Shown here piece after piece: positions 52,966 to 62,179 of a stretch of DNA of 64,000 nt (position 1 is its first letter; each line of letters opens with the position of its first letter). This DNA comes from an uncultured Bacilli bacterium (GTDB lineage: Bacteria; Bacillota_I; Bacilli_A; RF39; UBA660), in contig CAKPDH010000003.1 of assembly GCA_934148845.1 (NCBI GenBank), forward strand, positions 62,001 through 126,000, written 5' to 3'. The notes under the pieces were generated by a model. That model made no database searches. It was not told the DNA's origin and saw only the letters and a program-made list of their open reading frames with translations. Made by a program: the position numbers and the translations under genes.

Positions 52966-53385
52966 ATGAAAAAGAAATATTTAGTATTGTTTATAGTTAT
53001 TGGAGCTTTGTTTTTTATGGCTCAACCAGTTTTAGCAGAAAATATAACAGCATGTGATGCATCTATTAAAGGAGCTGTAATTGATGAAAAAATACCTAAT
53101 ACTGTAAGCACAATAATTACAATAATTAAAATTGTAGTTCCAATTTTGCTAGTTGTGTTTGGTATGATGGATTTAGTTAAAGGAATTATATCACAAAAAG
53201 AAGATGAAATTAAAAAAGGGCAACAAATATTTATTAAACGTTTAATAGCTGGAGCACTTGTGTTTTTTGTTTTCATAATCGTACAACTTATTATAAGCTT
53301 AGTAGCAGATGGCCAAAATGAAAATAAAAATATAATGACTTGTGTAAATTGTTTTATTAACAATAAAGGATGTAAAGGGAACTAA
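52966..53385 (+). CDS. VirB2/TrbC-like pilin 2
   Basis: 139 residues with a clear signal peptide (cleavage after VLA near residue 24), then the same core as its neighbour: IVVPILLVVFGMMDLVKGII, loop QKEDEIKKGQQ, RLIAGALVFFVFIIVQLIIS and a C-terminal CVNCF. An AGGAGG site lies 8 bases upstream. Tandem placement with 17-base spacing and high similarity suggest duplication, perhaps giving alternate pilus subunits. Confidence 0.8.
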   Translation: MKKKYLVLFIVIGALFFMAQPVLAENITACDASIKGAVIDEKIPNTVSTIITIIKIVVPILLVVFGMMDLVKGIISQKEDEIKKGQQIFIKRLIAGALVFFVFIIVQLIISLVADGQNENKNIMTCVNCFINNKGCKGN

Positions 53386-53403
53386 AAATTAATAGGAGGC
53401 TTT

Positions 53404-54513
53404 ATGATTGAAGCATTAAAAAAATTAAATAAGGGCTTTTTGATCTTTGTAGGGGCGATTATTTTACTTCCAATATTTATTGTTATATTTTTGGCTATTA
53501 TTCAATCTTGCAATAGAAATATTGGATATGAATCTTATGAAGAAAAAATGGAAAAAGCTGCACTTAAATACTTTGATAAAAAAGGCAATCCAAAGAATGA
53601 GGCCGAAGTGTTAAATGTTAGCCTTTCAACACTTGTTTCTGAAGGTTATATTAAGTCTACTTCTAAGTTACTTGGTGATGACAGTTGTAAAGGTTCTGTT
53701 ACTGTAAGGCTTAATGGAACTTTGTTTGAAAGTAATAATGGGGGTTACCTACATCCTTTGGCAACTTTAAAGTGTAAAGATTATGAAACAAAAACTTTAA
53801 CAAGCTATCTTATGAAAGATTTAACTGATCAAGAATCTGGGCTTTATAAAGATAATTTTGGATATGTTTATAAGGGAGATAGTGTAAATAACTATATTAC
53901 ATTATTAAAAAATAACTATGTTATTCTTGGAATTGATAATAATAATATAGTTAAATTATTGAAAGTAGATGGATCTTCTCTTACACAAATGTGGGACTCT
54001 AAATATAATGTAGAGGTAGATGAAGCTTATGGAATTAATATATATAAAGATAGTGAAATGCGTAAGCAATTAATTGCTGATTACAATAAAGGTAAAATAT
54101 TTGATAAAAAAGTAAAAGCAAAGCTAGTAAGTTATGATGCGTGTATAGGACTAAGAAGTATAAATGATACATCAATAAATAATGAAAATGATTGTAATAC
54201 TAAGCTTCCAAAGGAAACTGTTTCACTTATTAGTATTTCTGATTATGCAAAAGCTAGTTTAGATAAAAACTGTAATAATATACGTTCTCGTTCATGTAGA
54301 AATTATAATTATTTAAGAGGAGTTAATTTAACTACTTGGACAATTAATGGAGTCTTGGATAATACATACGAAGTATATTATCTTCAATATGGAATTATTA
54401 ATCATCAAGAAGCTAATACTTTTGAAAACTATAATATTGTAGTATATATAGATGGTAATGAAAAAGTAAAATCTGGTAGTGGTTCTAAAGATAGTCCTTA
54501 TATTTTGTATTGA
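53404..54513 (+). CDS. Single-pass surface protein of the secretion locus
   Basis: 369 residues: one N-terminal helix (about 13-34), then an outside domain. Its start carries AALKYFDKKGNP and VLNVSLSTLVSEGYI, then DDSCKGSVTV, HPLATLKCKDYETK. The pattern of a short helix, a length-limited YF motif, GYI and a Cys pair resembles the globular heads of pseudopilin-like proteins. Four later cysteines sit in CIGLRS, DCNTK and CNNIRSRSC. It is flanked by VirB2-like genes and is likely a structural partner of the apparatus. The family is not recognised. It ends in TGA. Confidence 0.5.
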   Translation: MIEALKKLNKGFLIFVGAIILLPIFIVIFLAIIQSCNRNIGYESYEEKMEKAALKYFDKKGNPKNEAEVLNVSLSTLVSEGYIKSTSKLLGDDSCKGSVTVRLNGTLFESNNGGYLHPLATLKCKDYETKTLTSYLMKDLTDQESGLYKDNFGYVYKGDSVNNYITLLKNNYVILGIDNNNIVKLLKVDGSSLTQMWDSKYNVEVDEAYGINIYKDSEMRKQLIADYNKGKIFDKKVKAKLVSYDACIGLRSINDTSINNENDCNTKLPKETVSLISISDYAKASLDKNCNNIRSRSCRNYNYLRGVNLTTWTINGVLDNTYEVYYLQYGIINHQEANTFENYNIVVYIDGNEKVKSGSGSKDSPYILY

Positions 54514-54561
54514 CATAAGTTATAAAAATATATATAATTTATTTAGAACGGAGGAAATAGT

Positions 54562-54948
54562 ATGATGTTTTTAAAACTTGGAATGGATGGAACATATAGA
54601 TGTGGTAATTTAGATTTTGAATTTTCTGGTACTTTTCCATATATAATTTCGACACTTATTACATTAATAAAAATAATTGTACCAATCTTATTAATTATAT
54701 TTGGAATGCTTGATTTAGGTAAAGCTGTTGTAGCGGCAAAAGAGGATGAGATTAAAAAGGGACAACAAACATTTATAAAAAGAGCTATAACTGCTGTTAT
54801 CGTATTCTTTGCAATACAAATTGTACAAATTGTTATTAATTTTGTATCTAGTAAAGATCCTAATGTAGTAAATTGCTTTAATTGTTTCGTTAACGGAAAA
54901 GAAAGCGATAAAGGTTGTATTGATTTAAATAAATCATATGACGAATAG
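54562..54948 (+). CDS. VirB2/TrbC-like pilin 3, without classical signal peptide
   Basis: 128 residues with the VirB2-type core (IIVPILLIIFGMLDLGKAVV, loop AKEDEIKKGQQT, RAITAVIVFFAIQIVQIVI) and the C-terminal CFNCF. The N-terminal about 28 residues, with GTYRCGNLDFEFSG, are hydrophilic and lack a hydrophobic leader, unlike the other two paralogues. It either uses a different export route or has lost the leader. A GGAGG site precedes the ATG. A terminator follows. Confidence 0.75.
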   Translation: MMFLKLGMDGTYRCGNLDFEFSGTFPYIISTLITLIKIIVPILLIIFGMLDLGKAVVAAKEDEIKKGQQTFIKRAITAVIVFFAIQIVQIVINFVSSKDPNVVNCFNCFVNGKESDKGCIDLNKSYDE

Positions 54949-54979
54949 TGATTAATCATTGATTAATCATTTTTTTTTT
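54949..54979 (+). terminator. Terminator before the VirB6-like gene
   Basis: Two TGATTAATCA copies, each palindromic itself, separated by one base, form a stem; a run of ten T follows. Confidence 0.75.
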
Positions 54980-54987
54980 GATATAAT
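54979..54987 (+). promoter_or_regulatory. Extended -10 promoter of the VirB6-VirB4 block
   Basis: TGATATAAT starts right after the terminator T run and lies about 35 bases before the ATG at 55022. Confidence 0.55.
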
Positions 54988-55021
54988 ATGCATGATTATA
55001 TTGGTTTATGGAGGAAGATAT

Positions 55022-57019
55022 ATGTCTTTAATTATAGAGTGGATTAGAAATATGATGTTTAGCATAGATAAAATAATATATGCTATGATATCAAAAGTAT
55101 ATGATTTATTAATTACAATTGCTAGGACTTCACCATTATCGCAAGCAGACATACTTGCAATAGCTGATAGAATATATAAATTATTGGCTATTTTTATGGT
55201 GTTTAAGGTAACTTTTTCGTTAATCATGTATGTAGTAAATCCTGATGATTTTACTGATAAAAGTAAAGGATTTGGTAAGTTATCGCTTAACATAGTTCTT
55301 GTTTTTGCGCTTTTAATACTTACTCCTCATATATTTAACATGGCATATGATCTTCAGAGGATCGTTCTTGAAGATAACGCCATAGCTGGTTTAATATTTG
55401 GCGAAAAAAATGATAAAGATAATGACTTTTTTACAAGTGCTGGAGATGACATGGCATATATTGCTATATCGCCTTTCTTTGTACCTGATGTATCTATTCA
55501 AAAAGGTTCACTTTATAACTGTACTACTTTATTAAAAGATAATAAAATGAATGAATCTTGTTCAGGTATTTCTAATGACAGTTTGACAAAAGTAGCATCA
55601 TCATCTACCACGTTATACGATTTAACAAAAAAGACAGGTAGTACCTTTACAGATACAATGCTTAAAAATTATGTTACTGGAATAAACAATAAAAGCTTAG
55701 GAATGGTTTTTAGAAAAGAACTTGTAGAAGCTCAAGTAGATGGCGAATTTATTATGGATTATTCATATATCATTTCAACGGCGGTTGGTGTGATAATACT
55801 TATACTTTTAGTAAACTTTTGTTTAGATGTTTCAATAAGAAGTATTAAATTTGCATTTTTACAATTAATTGCTCCAATTCCAATAATTTCATATATAGAT
55901 CCAAAAAGTGGAAAAGATGGATTATTTAAAAAATGGACACAATTATGTGTTAAAACATATTTAAGCTTATTTATACGTTTATTGGCACTTTATTTTGCAG
56001 TTTATATAATTTCAATGGTTGGAGATTTGGGACTTGTAGATGTTGTTGATAGTTCTTACGTTACAAGTAGACTTATTCTAGTTATAATTATAATAGGCGC
56101 TCTTATGTTTGCAAAACAACTTCCAAATATATTAAAAGATCTTGGAATTAAACTTGACTCTGATGGATTTAAACTTAATCCTTTAAGAAGAATTGAAAAT
56201 GGAGCTTTAGGAGGCAAAATATTAAAAAAGCCTAATGATTTGCTTGGAAAAGCTGGTAAAGCTGCATTGTTTGCACCTGCAATAGGGGCTGGATTGTTTG
56301 GTAAAAAAGCTATAGGTGCTATAGATGCTGCTAGAAACGGAAAAGGTCTTAAACAAGGATGGGATAGAACACATGGAAAATTATATAATAATTTAAATAA
56401 GAAATTAGATGAATGGGCACCAGATAGAGCAGAAGCTAGAAAAAGTGAAAGAACTGGTAGAGAAGAAGTTGCGGCTATGCATAATAAATGGACAAAAGGT
56501 AAAGAAGTAGCAGATAAATTAAAACGTTTTAATCCTGATAAACCTTGGGATGCTTTAGATGGATCAGACGTATCGGCGTACAATGCAATATATAAAAACC
56601 CAGAATTTATAAGATCAAGAATGAATTTGGATCGCGCTGATGCTAAAAATAAAATCTTACATAGAATATCTGAACAGACCATGAGAGGTAGTAGTGTAGA
56701 GGAAGCTTTAAATGCAGAACTGGATAATATAAAAAAGCTTGATTCTAGTTCTCAAAATGATTTATTTAAAATGGCTGGATTGAAATTGAACGCTACTGGA
56801 ACAGCACTAACACCGGATGGTCCTTCTGTTACGAAAGAACAAGCAACAGCTAGATTTACTGAAATGTTAGATAAAACTAGTAAAACAGTGAGTGGAATGG
56901 AGAAAGTACATGAAAGTATAAGAAAACAAAATCCAAATGATGCAGCCACAGAAGATGCTTTAAAACATGTAAAATATAATACTACGGATCCAACAGATTC
57001 AAGTCGAAAATATAGTTAA
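55022..57019 (+). CDS. VirB6/TrbL-like polytopic channel protein with long cytosolic C-terminus
   Basis: The ATG at 55022 follows TGGAGGAAG; an upstream in-frame ATG at 54959 lies inside the terminator. The 665-residue protein has about six helices in residues 50-375 (FMVFKVTFSLIMYVV, LNIVLVFALLIL, VGVIILILLVNFCLDVSIR, APIPIISYIDP, SLFIRLLALYFAVYIISM, LILVIIIIGALMFAKQLPNI) and about 270 hydrophilic residues after. The central block FAFLQLIAPIPIISYIDPKSG matches VirB6/TrbL channels of Gram-positive type IV systems. The long basic tail carries RAEARKSERTGREEVAAMHN and is not typical. Confidence 0.8.
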   Translation: MSLIIEWIRNMMFSIDKIIYAMISKVYDLLITIARTSPLSQADILAIADRIYKLLAIFMVFKVTFSLIMYVVNPDDFTDKSKGFGKLSLNIVLVFALLILTPHIFNMAYDLQRIVLEDNAIAGLIFGEKNDKDNDFFTSAGDDMAYIAISPFFVPDVSIQKGSLYNCTTLLKDNKMNESCSGISNDSLTKVASSSTTLYDLTKKTGSTFTDTMLKNYVTGINNKSLGMVFRKELVEAQVDGEFIMDYSYIISTAVGVIILILLVNFCLDVSIRSIKFAFLQLIAPIPIISYIDPKSGKDGLFKKWTQLCVKTYLSLFIRLLALYFAVYIISMVGDLGLVDVVDSSYVTSRLILVIIIIGALMFAKQLPNILKDLGIKLDSDGFKLNPLRRIENGALGGKILKKPNDLLGKAGKAALFAPAIGAGLFGKKAIGAIDAARNGKGLKQGWDRTHGKLYNNLNKKLDEWAPDRAEARKSERTGREEVAAMHNKWTKGKEVADKLKRFNPDKPWDALDGSDVSAYNAIYKNPEFIRSRMNLDRADAKNKILHRISEQTMRGSSVEEALNAELDNIKKLDSSSQNDLFKMAGLKLNATGTALTPDGPSVTKEQATARFTEMLDKTSKTVSGMEKVHESIRKQNPNDAATEDALKHVKYNTTDPTDSSRKYS

Positions 57020-57039
57020 TAAAAAGGATGTGATACTAG

Positions 57040-57366
57040 ATGGGTAATGATTATAATTATTTAATTCCTGCTAATTCAAAGAAGAGTGCTTTAATATTTG
57101 GAAGATTTACAGGAGTTGATTTAACTATTTTCTTAGTAGGAATAGGAATATCATTTATACTTATGATGTTCTTACCTACTCAGAAGATATGGGTTGCGGT
57201 AATTGCTATATTGCCTGCTTTAATAGCCGGATTCTTAGTTTTCCCTGTACCCAATTATCATAATGTTAGAACTGTTATAAAAAATGCAATTGATTTTTAT
57301 ACTACAAGGCAAAGATATATATGGAAAGGTTGGTGTGTATTAGATGGCGAAAGAGATAAAAAGTAA
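57040..57366 (+). CDS. PrgI/VirB3-like protein
   Basis: 108 residues with two adjacent helices (about 28-48 and 50-68) between hydrophilic ends. The start YNYLIPANSKKSALIFGRFTG and the order before VirB4 match the PrgI family, the Gram-positive VirB3 equivalent. The gene overlaps the following VirB4 N-terminal gene by 23 bases. It is a small inner-membrane part of the type IV secretion core. Confidence 0.75.
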   Translation: MGNDYNYLIPANSKKSALIFGRFTGVDLTIFLVGIGISFILMMFLPTQKIWVAVIAILPALIAGFLVFPVPNYHNVRTVIKNAIDFYTTRQRYIWKGWCVLDGERDKK

Positions 57367-57889
57367 ATATACTGATGTTCCTGTTAGGTCTATTACTAAT
57401 GGTGTAATTTTACTTGATAATGGTAAAAAAGTAACTGGTGTTAAAATAATGCCAAGGAATATATTTATATTAGATCAAAGTATGCAAGATGCAATTATTA
57501 TGAATTTAAAAAATGTATATAATGCAATTGATTATGAGTTTTGGATTGTGGTTGCTGATAGACCGGTTGATATAAATGTGTATCTTTCACAGTTACAATT
57601 GCTATATAATCAGTCATCAGATGCAAAAATTAGAAAGTTAATTATGGAAGATATAAATAAAGGAAATATGTTTATGAATAATAGTGTTGTTGATACTGAG
57701 TATTTCTTACTTTTTAAAGATAAAAGTGATGATGTATTACAAAAGAGAGTTAGAAATTTAATTAATAATTTTGCGAGTGCTGGCTTAACAGCTTTTCAAA
57801 CTAATAATGATGATTTGCGAATGATTTTGGATAATTTCTTAAATGGAGGACAAACTACTAAGTTTGGTACGGTGTTATCATGGATGTAA
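57344..57889 (+). CDS. VirB4 N-terminal domain encoded separately
   Basis: 181 residues without a membrane helix. It covers the region before the ATPase domain of VirB4-type proteins (VPVRSITNGVILLDNGKKVTGVKI, FWIVVADRPVDINVYLSQL, FLNGGQTTKFGTVLSW). It ends at a TAA, 10 bases after the next ATG begins. Usually this part is fused to the ATPase. The two genes are in different phases, so they are either a natural split, a programmed frameshift, or a frameshift error. Confidence 0.65.
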   Translation: MAKEIKSKYTDVPVRSITNGVILLDNGKKVTGVKIMPRNIFILDQSMQDAIIMNLKNVYNAIDYEFWIVVADRPVDINVYLSQLQLLYNQSSDAKIRKLIMEDINKGNMFMNNSVVDTEYFLLFKDKSDDVLQKRVRNLINNFASAGLTAFQTNNDDLRMILDNFLNGGQTTKFGTVLSWM

Positions 57890-59664
57890 GAAGTCAAATT
57901 GCCCCAAAGGGGTTAGAATTTAAATCAAATGAATTTGTTATTAGTGATAAATATGCTTGTATATTAACTGTTATTTCATATCCAAAATTTATATATCCTG
58001 GTTATTTGAGTAATTTAACTAGTATGGCAGGTATTAAAGTTGTTATTAAACATATACCACTTCCTTTTAGTACAATGAGTAAAATGTTAAATAAGGAACT
58101 TGCTGACTTAAAACAAAGATATCAAGAAGAAAAAGATAAAACTATTCAAGAACGTATTAGACAAGATTATGAATCTCTTGAAATGTTTATATCTAACCTA
58201 GCATCTAGTCAATCTAAAATTTTTGATTTTCAAATGCATGTTATGATTACTGCTGACACAAAGGAAGAATTAGATTCAAAAAAAATACAGGTAAAAAATT
58301 ATTTAGAAGCTATGGAAATGCGTGCTATACCTTTGAGATTTGAACAAGATAAGGTATTGAAATCTATTTTACCAATATATGAAAAACAAGATATTGAAGA
58401 TAGAATTGGTACACCAATTCCGTCTCCAACTATAGCTGCTATGTATCCATTTATTTTTGATAGTATTAAGGATCCAGGATTATCTACCTTACTTGGTATT
58501 GATTTTTCAGGGGGAGTTATATTATTTAATCAATTTTTATATCAAATTAAAAAAGAGCATAATAGAAATAATGCTAATATGATTATTTTAGGTACAAGTG
58601 GTAGTGGTAAATCAACTGCTGCAAAATTACTTTTAAGAAGTAATATTAGAAATAATTATCAAATTGTTGTTATTGATCCAGAAGGCGAACTTGAAGAAAT
58701 GGCTAATACATTTAATGGCGATTTCATAAGTCTTGGTAAAGGTGGAGATTATGGTATGATAAATCCACTTGAAGTTATAGTAGATGCTGATGAAGAGGAA
58801 AAAAGACAAGGTCTAGGTTATACTGTATTTACAAGAACACTTCAGACAATAAAGGCATTTTTAAAGTATTATGATCCATCTATTACTGAAGATGTTGTAA
58901 ATATGTTTAGTGAAGTAGTACAAGAAACATATAAAAGATTTGGAATAGATTTTAATTCAGATTTTAGTAATTTTAAATCAAGTGATTATCCAACTTTTAA
59001 AGATGTATATGCTACAATAAAAGGACGTATTTTATCAATTCCAGAAAAAACTCAGGAAAAAGATGTATTAGAGCAACTTGAAATAAAAATTAGACCAATA
59101 GTTAGAGAATTAAAATATTATTTTGATGGACATACAACTATAAGTCCAAAAAGTAATTTTGTGGTATTTAATATTAAAGAACTTATGAACGCAGATAAAA
59201 ATATTAGAAACGCATTATTCTTTAATATATTAAAATATGCATGGGGGCTTACACTTAATCCTGCTATAAATACTATAATGATGGTAGACGAAGCACACGT
59301 ATTATTAAGTGGTGGTAATACACTTGGAGCAGATTTCTTAGCACAGATACAAAGACGTGCTCGTAAGTATAATACTGGTACTATAATAATAACGCAACAA
59401 CCAACTGACTTTAGTGATCCTTCTGTTATAACACAAGGAAAAGCAATATTTGATAATGCTTCTTATTATTTAGTTATGGGATTAAAAAAGCAAGCTGTAG
59501 ATGATCTTTCTAAATTAATTGATTTAAATGATAATGAAAAAGAAAGTATTAAACAATATGATCAAGGTTCAGCACTTTTTGTATGTGGAAGCAGAAGAAT
59601 GAGAATAAATATTATAGTTACTGATGAAGAATTAGATTCATTTGGTAGTGGTGGAGGACTATAA
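57880..59664 (+). CDS. VirB4/TraE-type ATPase
   Basis: 594 residues. The linker IAPKGLEFKSNEFVISDKYA is followed by a helical region, then Walker A GTSGSGKST at about 238-246, IDPEGELEEM, MINPLEV, the Walker B TIMMVDEAHVLL, then QIQRRARKYNTGTIIITQQPTDF and an arginine finger-like SRRMR near the end. VirB4 is the defining ATPase of type IV secretion. It begins inside the preceding gene, and is followed 17 bases later by a peptidase-domain membrane protein. Confidence 0.9.
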   Translation: MDVRSQIAPKGLEFKSNEFVISDKYACILTVISYPKFIYPGYLSNLTSMAGIKVVIKHIPLPFSTMSKMLNKELADLKQRYQEEKDKTIQERIRQDYESLEMFISNLASSQSKIFDFQMHVMITADTKEELDSKKIQVKNYLEAMEMRAIPLRFEQDKVLKSILPIYEKQDIEDRIGTPIPSPTIAAMYPFIFDSIKDPGLSTLLGIDFSGGVILFNQFLYQIKKEHNRNNANMIILGTSGSGKSTAAKLLLRSNIRNNYQIVVIDPEGELEEMANTFNGDFISLGKGGDYGMINPLEVIVDADEEEKRQGLGYTVFTRTLQTIKAFLKYYDPSITEDVVNMFSEVVQETYKRFGIDFNSDFSNFKSSDYPTFKDVYATIKGRILSIPEKTQEKDVLEQLEIKIRPIVRELKYYFDGHTTISPKSNFVVFNIKELMNADKNIRNALFFNILKYAWGLTLNPAINTIMMVDEAHVLLSGGNTLGADFLAQIQRRARKYNTGTIIITQQPTDFSDPSVITQGKAIFDNASYYLVMGLKKQAVDDLSKLIDLNDNEKESIKQYDQGSALFVCGSRRMRINIIVTDEELDSFGSGGGL

Positions 59665-59681
59665 TTTAAGGAGGTTATAGT

Positions 59682-61511
59682 ATGAATTCACAAGGTGAAG
59701 TTAGTAATGATAAAAAAAATCTAGAAAAAGTTAAAAATGCTAATATGGCACGTACTGCTGCGGAGTATGCACAAATGTCTGGTCATCCAGTAGCATCTTC
59801 TATTGGGAAAGGAATTAAAATAGCAGATAAAATAACTCATGGAAAATCTTCTGAAAAAATAGGAAAGAAGTTATCTAAAAATCCAGCTCTTAATGGAGGA
59901 AATTTTGGTATACCTAAAGCATTACAAAACAGATTAAATACTTCTATGAATTCTAATATTAATTCAAATGGATCAAAAAAATCAAATGCTAATATATCTG
60001 AGAAACTTAAAAGGAAAAATAATTTTCCTACTAAGATTGGTAGAGCTATTAACATGCTTAATAAGTCAAAAGCTGGTTTAGAAAAAGTTTTTGGTGATAA
60101 AAGTAGTAAGATTGAAGAAGAGAATGAATTAAGTGGAGTTAATTTAAAGATAAATAAAAAAACATTAATGATAGCTGGTATTACTTTAGCTTCATTAATG
60201 TTCTTTATAATGTTTGGAATTCTTTGTTCTTTGCTTAATGCAGGATATACGGAGCTTATTCAAATAGCAAAAACTTTAACACTTGATGAGGTAATTGAAA
60301 AGATAAATAAGAATAAACAAACTTCTTATAATTATGAAGAGGATATATTTATATTAAATAATTATAATGATGATTCCTTACATCAAGTAAAAAAAATTAC
60401 TGATTATACTCTTGAAGAAGCTTTTCCTGAAATAAAGTATTATTCAGAAAAGTATACTGATAATAAAAAAAATATATACAATTATTTTTATAAGCTTTAT
60501 TATATAAAAGAATATTATAAAAATAATTATAATGTTAATTTGAATGTTGCTTTAATTCATCTTACTTTAATAGAAAAAAATGAAGATAAAAGAGAAATCT
60601 TTTTACAAAATACTAAGGGATTTGATTTATCACTAAAGGAAAATAATCCTTTGTTTGATTACAATTATGACTGGTATAGTATAGGTTATAAGACAAGTAT
60701 TGATGAAAGCTCACACGATATTGAGTTATTAGCACAACATCAAATATCAGAAAGTTACCGTGAAACTTGTACAGATTCTAATATGAATGTTGTAAATAGT
60801 AATGAAGATTCAAGTAAAACTATTACTTGTAATGAAGGTGAGACGTATAATAAAGTATCAATAGGTTATAAAATTGATTTAAATAAATATAAAGAATTTT
60901 TAAAACAATATTTTGAAGAAAAATATTATATAAATAAAGCAGGTAATTCTGGTAATATTAATAATCCTAATGATTCTAGCAATTTGGATACTCCATCAAT
61001 AAATACAGATTGGCAGAACTGGAGACAATGTAATGAATCTTGGAGTGACTCTGTTATTGGAAATACTTCTTATACTATGTGTACATCAGGATGTTTAATT
61101 ACTTCTGTTTCAATACAAATAGCGCGTAGTGGGACACAAACAACAGTAACTCCATTTACGCCAGCAGAAGGTCTTAAGTATTTTTCTATTAATAAAAAAA
61201 CTGCAGAATTTAGATGGAATGTTACTGCAGTAGCACCTTACTTTATTAAGGCTTTTGATATGCCTCTTACTGGTATGACAAAAAAACAAATTGCTGACAA
61301 ACTTTCTAAATACTCTAATTATTACATAATTATATATTCTAAGAACTACAGAAATAGAGACCATTTTATGGCCGTTAATTATGTTGATACTAATACAAGT
61401 GATATATATGTATTTGATCCAGCTAAACTTGTAAAAAATAATGAATCTGTTTATGGCGGATCTGGTGGGTATTATCCACTTAAAGCATACTTTTTTGAGA
61501 AGAAGGATTAA
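59682..61511 (+). CDS. Membrane-anchored C39-like cysteine peptidase of the secretion locus
   Basis: 609 residues: a basic cytosolic part (about 1-160), one helix (161-187), a linker domain (about 190-430) and a C-terminal C39-like peptidase domain (about 440-609). In that domain WRQCNESWSDS, TMCTSGCLITSVS (likely Cys nucleophile) and RDHFMAVNYVD (His and Asp) match the C39_2 layout. In Gram-positive conjugation systems the wall hydrolase is usually an NlpC/CHAP protein at this place (VirB1-like), so this is likely the enzyme that opens peptidoglycan or processes a subunit. An AAGGAGG precedes the ATG. Confidence 0.7.
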   Translation: MNSQGEVSNDKKNLEKVKNANMARTAAEYAQMSGHPVASSIGKGIKIADKITHGKSSEKIGKKLSKNPALNGGNFGIPKALQNRLNTSMNSNINSNGSKKSNANISEKLKRKNNFPTKIGRAINMLNKSKAGLEKVFGDKSSKIEEENELSGVNLKINKKTLMIAGITLASLMFFIMFGILCSLLNAGYTELIQIAKTLTLDEVIEKINKNKQTSYNYEEDIFILNNYNDDSLHQVKKITDYTLEEAFPEIKYYSEKYTDNKKNIYNYFYKLYYIKEYYKNNYNVNLNVALIHLTLIEKNEDKREIFLQNTKGFDLSLKENNPLFDYNYDWYSIGYKTSIDESSHDIELLAQHQISESYRETCTDSNMNVVNSNEDSSKTITCNEGETYNKVSIGYKIDLNKYKEFLKQYFEEKYYINKAGNSGNINNPNDSSNLDTPSINTDWQNWRQCNESWSDSVIGNTSYTMCTSGCLITSVSIQIARSGTQTTVTPFTPAEGLKYFSINKKTAEFRWNVTAVAPYFIKAFDMPLTGMTKKQIADKLSKYSNYYIIIYSKNYRNRDHFMAVNYVDTNTSDIYVFDPAKLVKNNESVYGGSGGYYPLKAYFFEKKD

Positions 61512-61513
61512 TT

Positions 61514-62167
61514 ATGAAGGTGAAAATATTTATTTTATTTAGTCTATTATTTTTGACTGGGTGTACTGCTACATACAATGTTGAAATAAAGGATAATACT
61601 ATAAAAGAGCATTTAAATTTAGTTGAAACTAATAAAGCTATTTTTGATATTCCGAATGAATCTGGTTGGACATTAAGAGGCTTATTTGATTCATATCTTA
61701 GCAAAGATGTATATTCTAAGGCTGATTACACTATAAAATCTTTAAATAATAATGATAGACTTGGTATAGATTATAAAAATAATAATTTGTCTGAAATTAA
61801 AAATTTGTCTTTATTAAATCAATGTTATAATGATTATTATGTAAGCGATACAAGTGATATTGTACAAATAAGTACAGGTGAAAATTTTACTTGTAATGAT
61901 TATTACAATAATCTTGAATCTTTTAAGGTCGTTATAAAAACAAATCATAAAGTCTTATCTAGTAATGCAACACGTGTTGAGGGTAATAAGTATATATGGG
62001 AAATAGGTAGTAGTGATAGTAAAAACATTGAATTTTCATATTCTAAAGATGAAATTATAAAATCCTTTCCATATTTAATTGTTACATTATGTGTATTAGG
62101 TATTTGTATTTTAATTTGTATTTATTTCTTAATAAGAAGAAAAATAATATCAAATAATAAAATATAG
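61514..62167 (+). CDS. Lipoprotein with a C-terminal transmembrane helix
   Basis: 217 residues. The lipobox LTGC ends the signal (Cys near residue 17), followed by an outside domain with two cysteines (NQCYNDYY, FTCNDYY) and a C-terminal helix (about 186-208) ending in RRKIISNNKI. A protein held at both ends is unusual. Its place just before the M23-GH24 gene suggests a role in the outer complex. No family is recognised. Confidence 0.6.
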   Translation: MKVKIFILFSLLFLTGCTATYNVEIKDNTIKEHLNLVETNKAIFDIPNESGWTLRGLFDSYLSKDVYSKADYTIKSLNNNDRLGIDYKNNNLSEIKNLSLLNQCYNDYYVSDTSDIVQISTGENFTCNDYYNNLESFKVVIKTNHKVLSSNATRVEGNKYIWEIGSSDSKNIEFSYSKDEIIKSFPYLIVTLCVLGICILICIYFLIRRKIISNNKI

Positions 62168-62179
62168 GTGAGGTGTAAG

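Noticed and set aside
53022..53363. Minus-strand frame opposite VirB2-like pilin 2
   Set aside because: It mirrors a frame opposite the third paralogue (54543-54959), as expected from antisense of a conserved hydrophobic core.
56056..56682. Long minus-strand frame in the VirB6-like tail
   Set aside because: It arises because the plus-strand tail is Lys/Ala/Asp-rich, which leaves the opposite strand free of stops; no start signal is seen.
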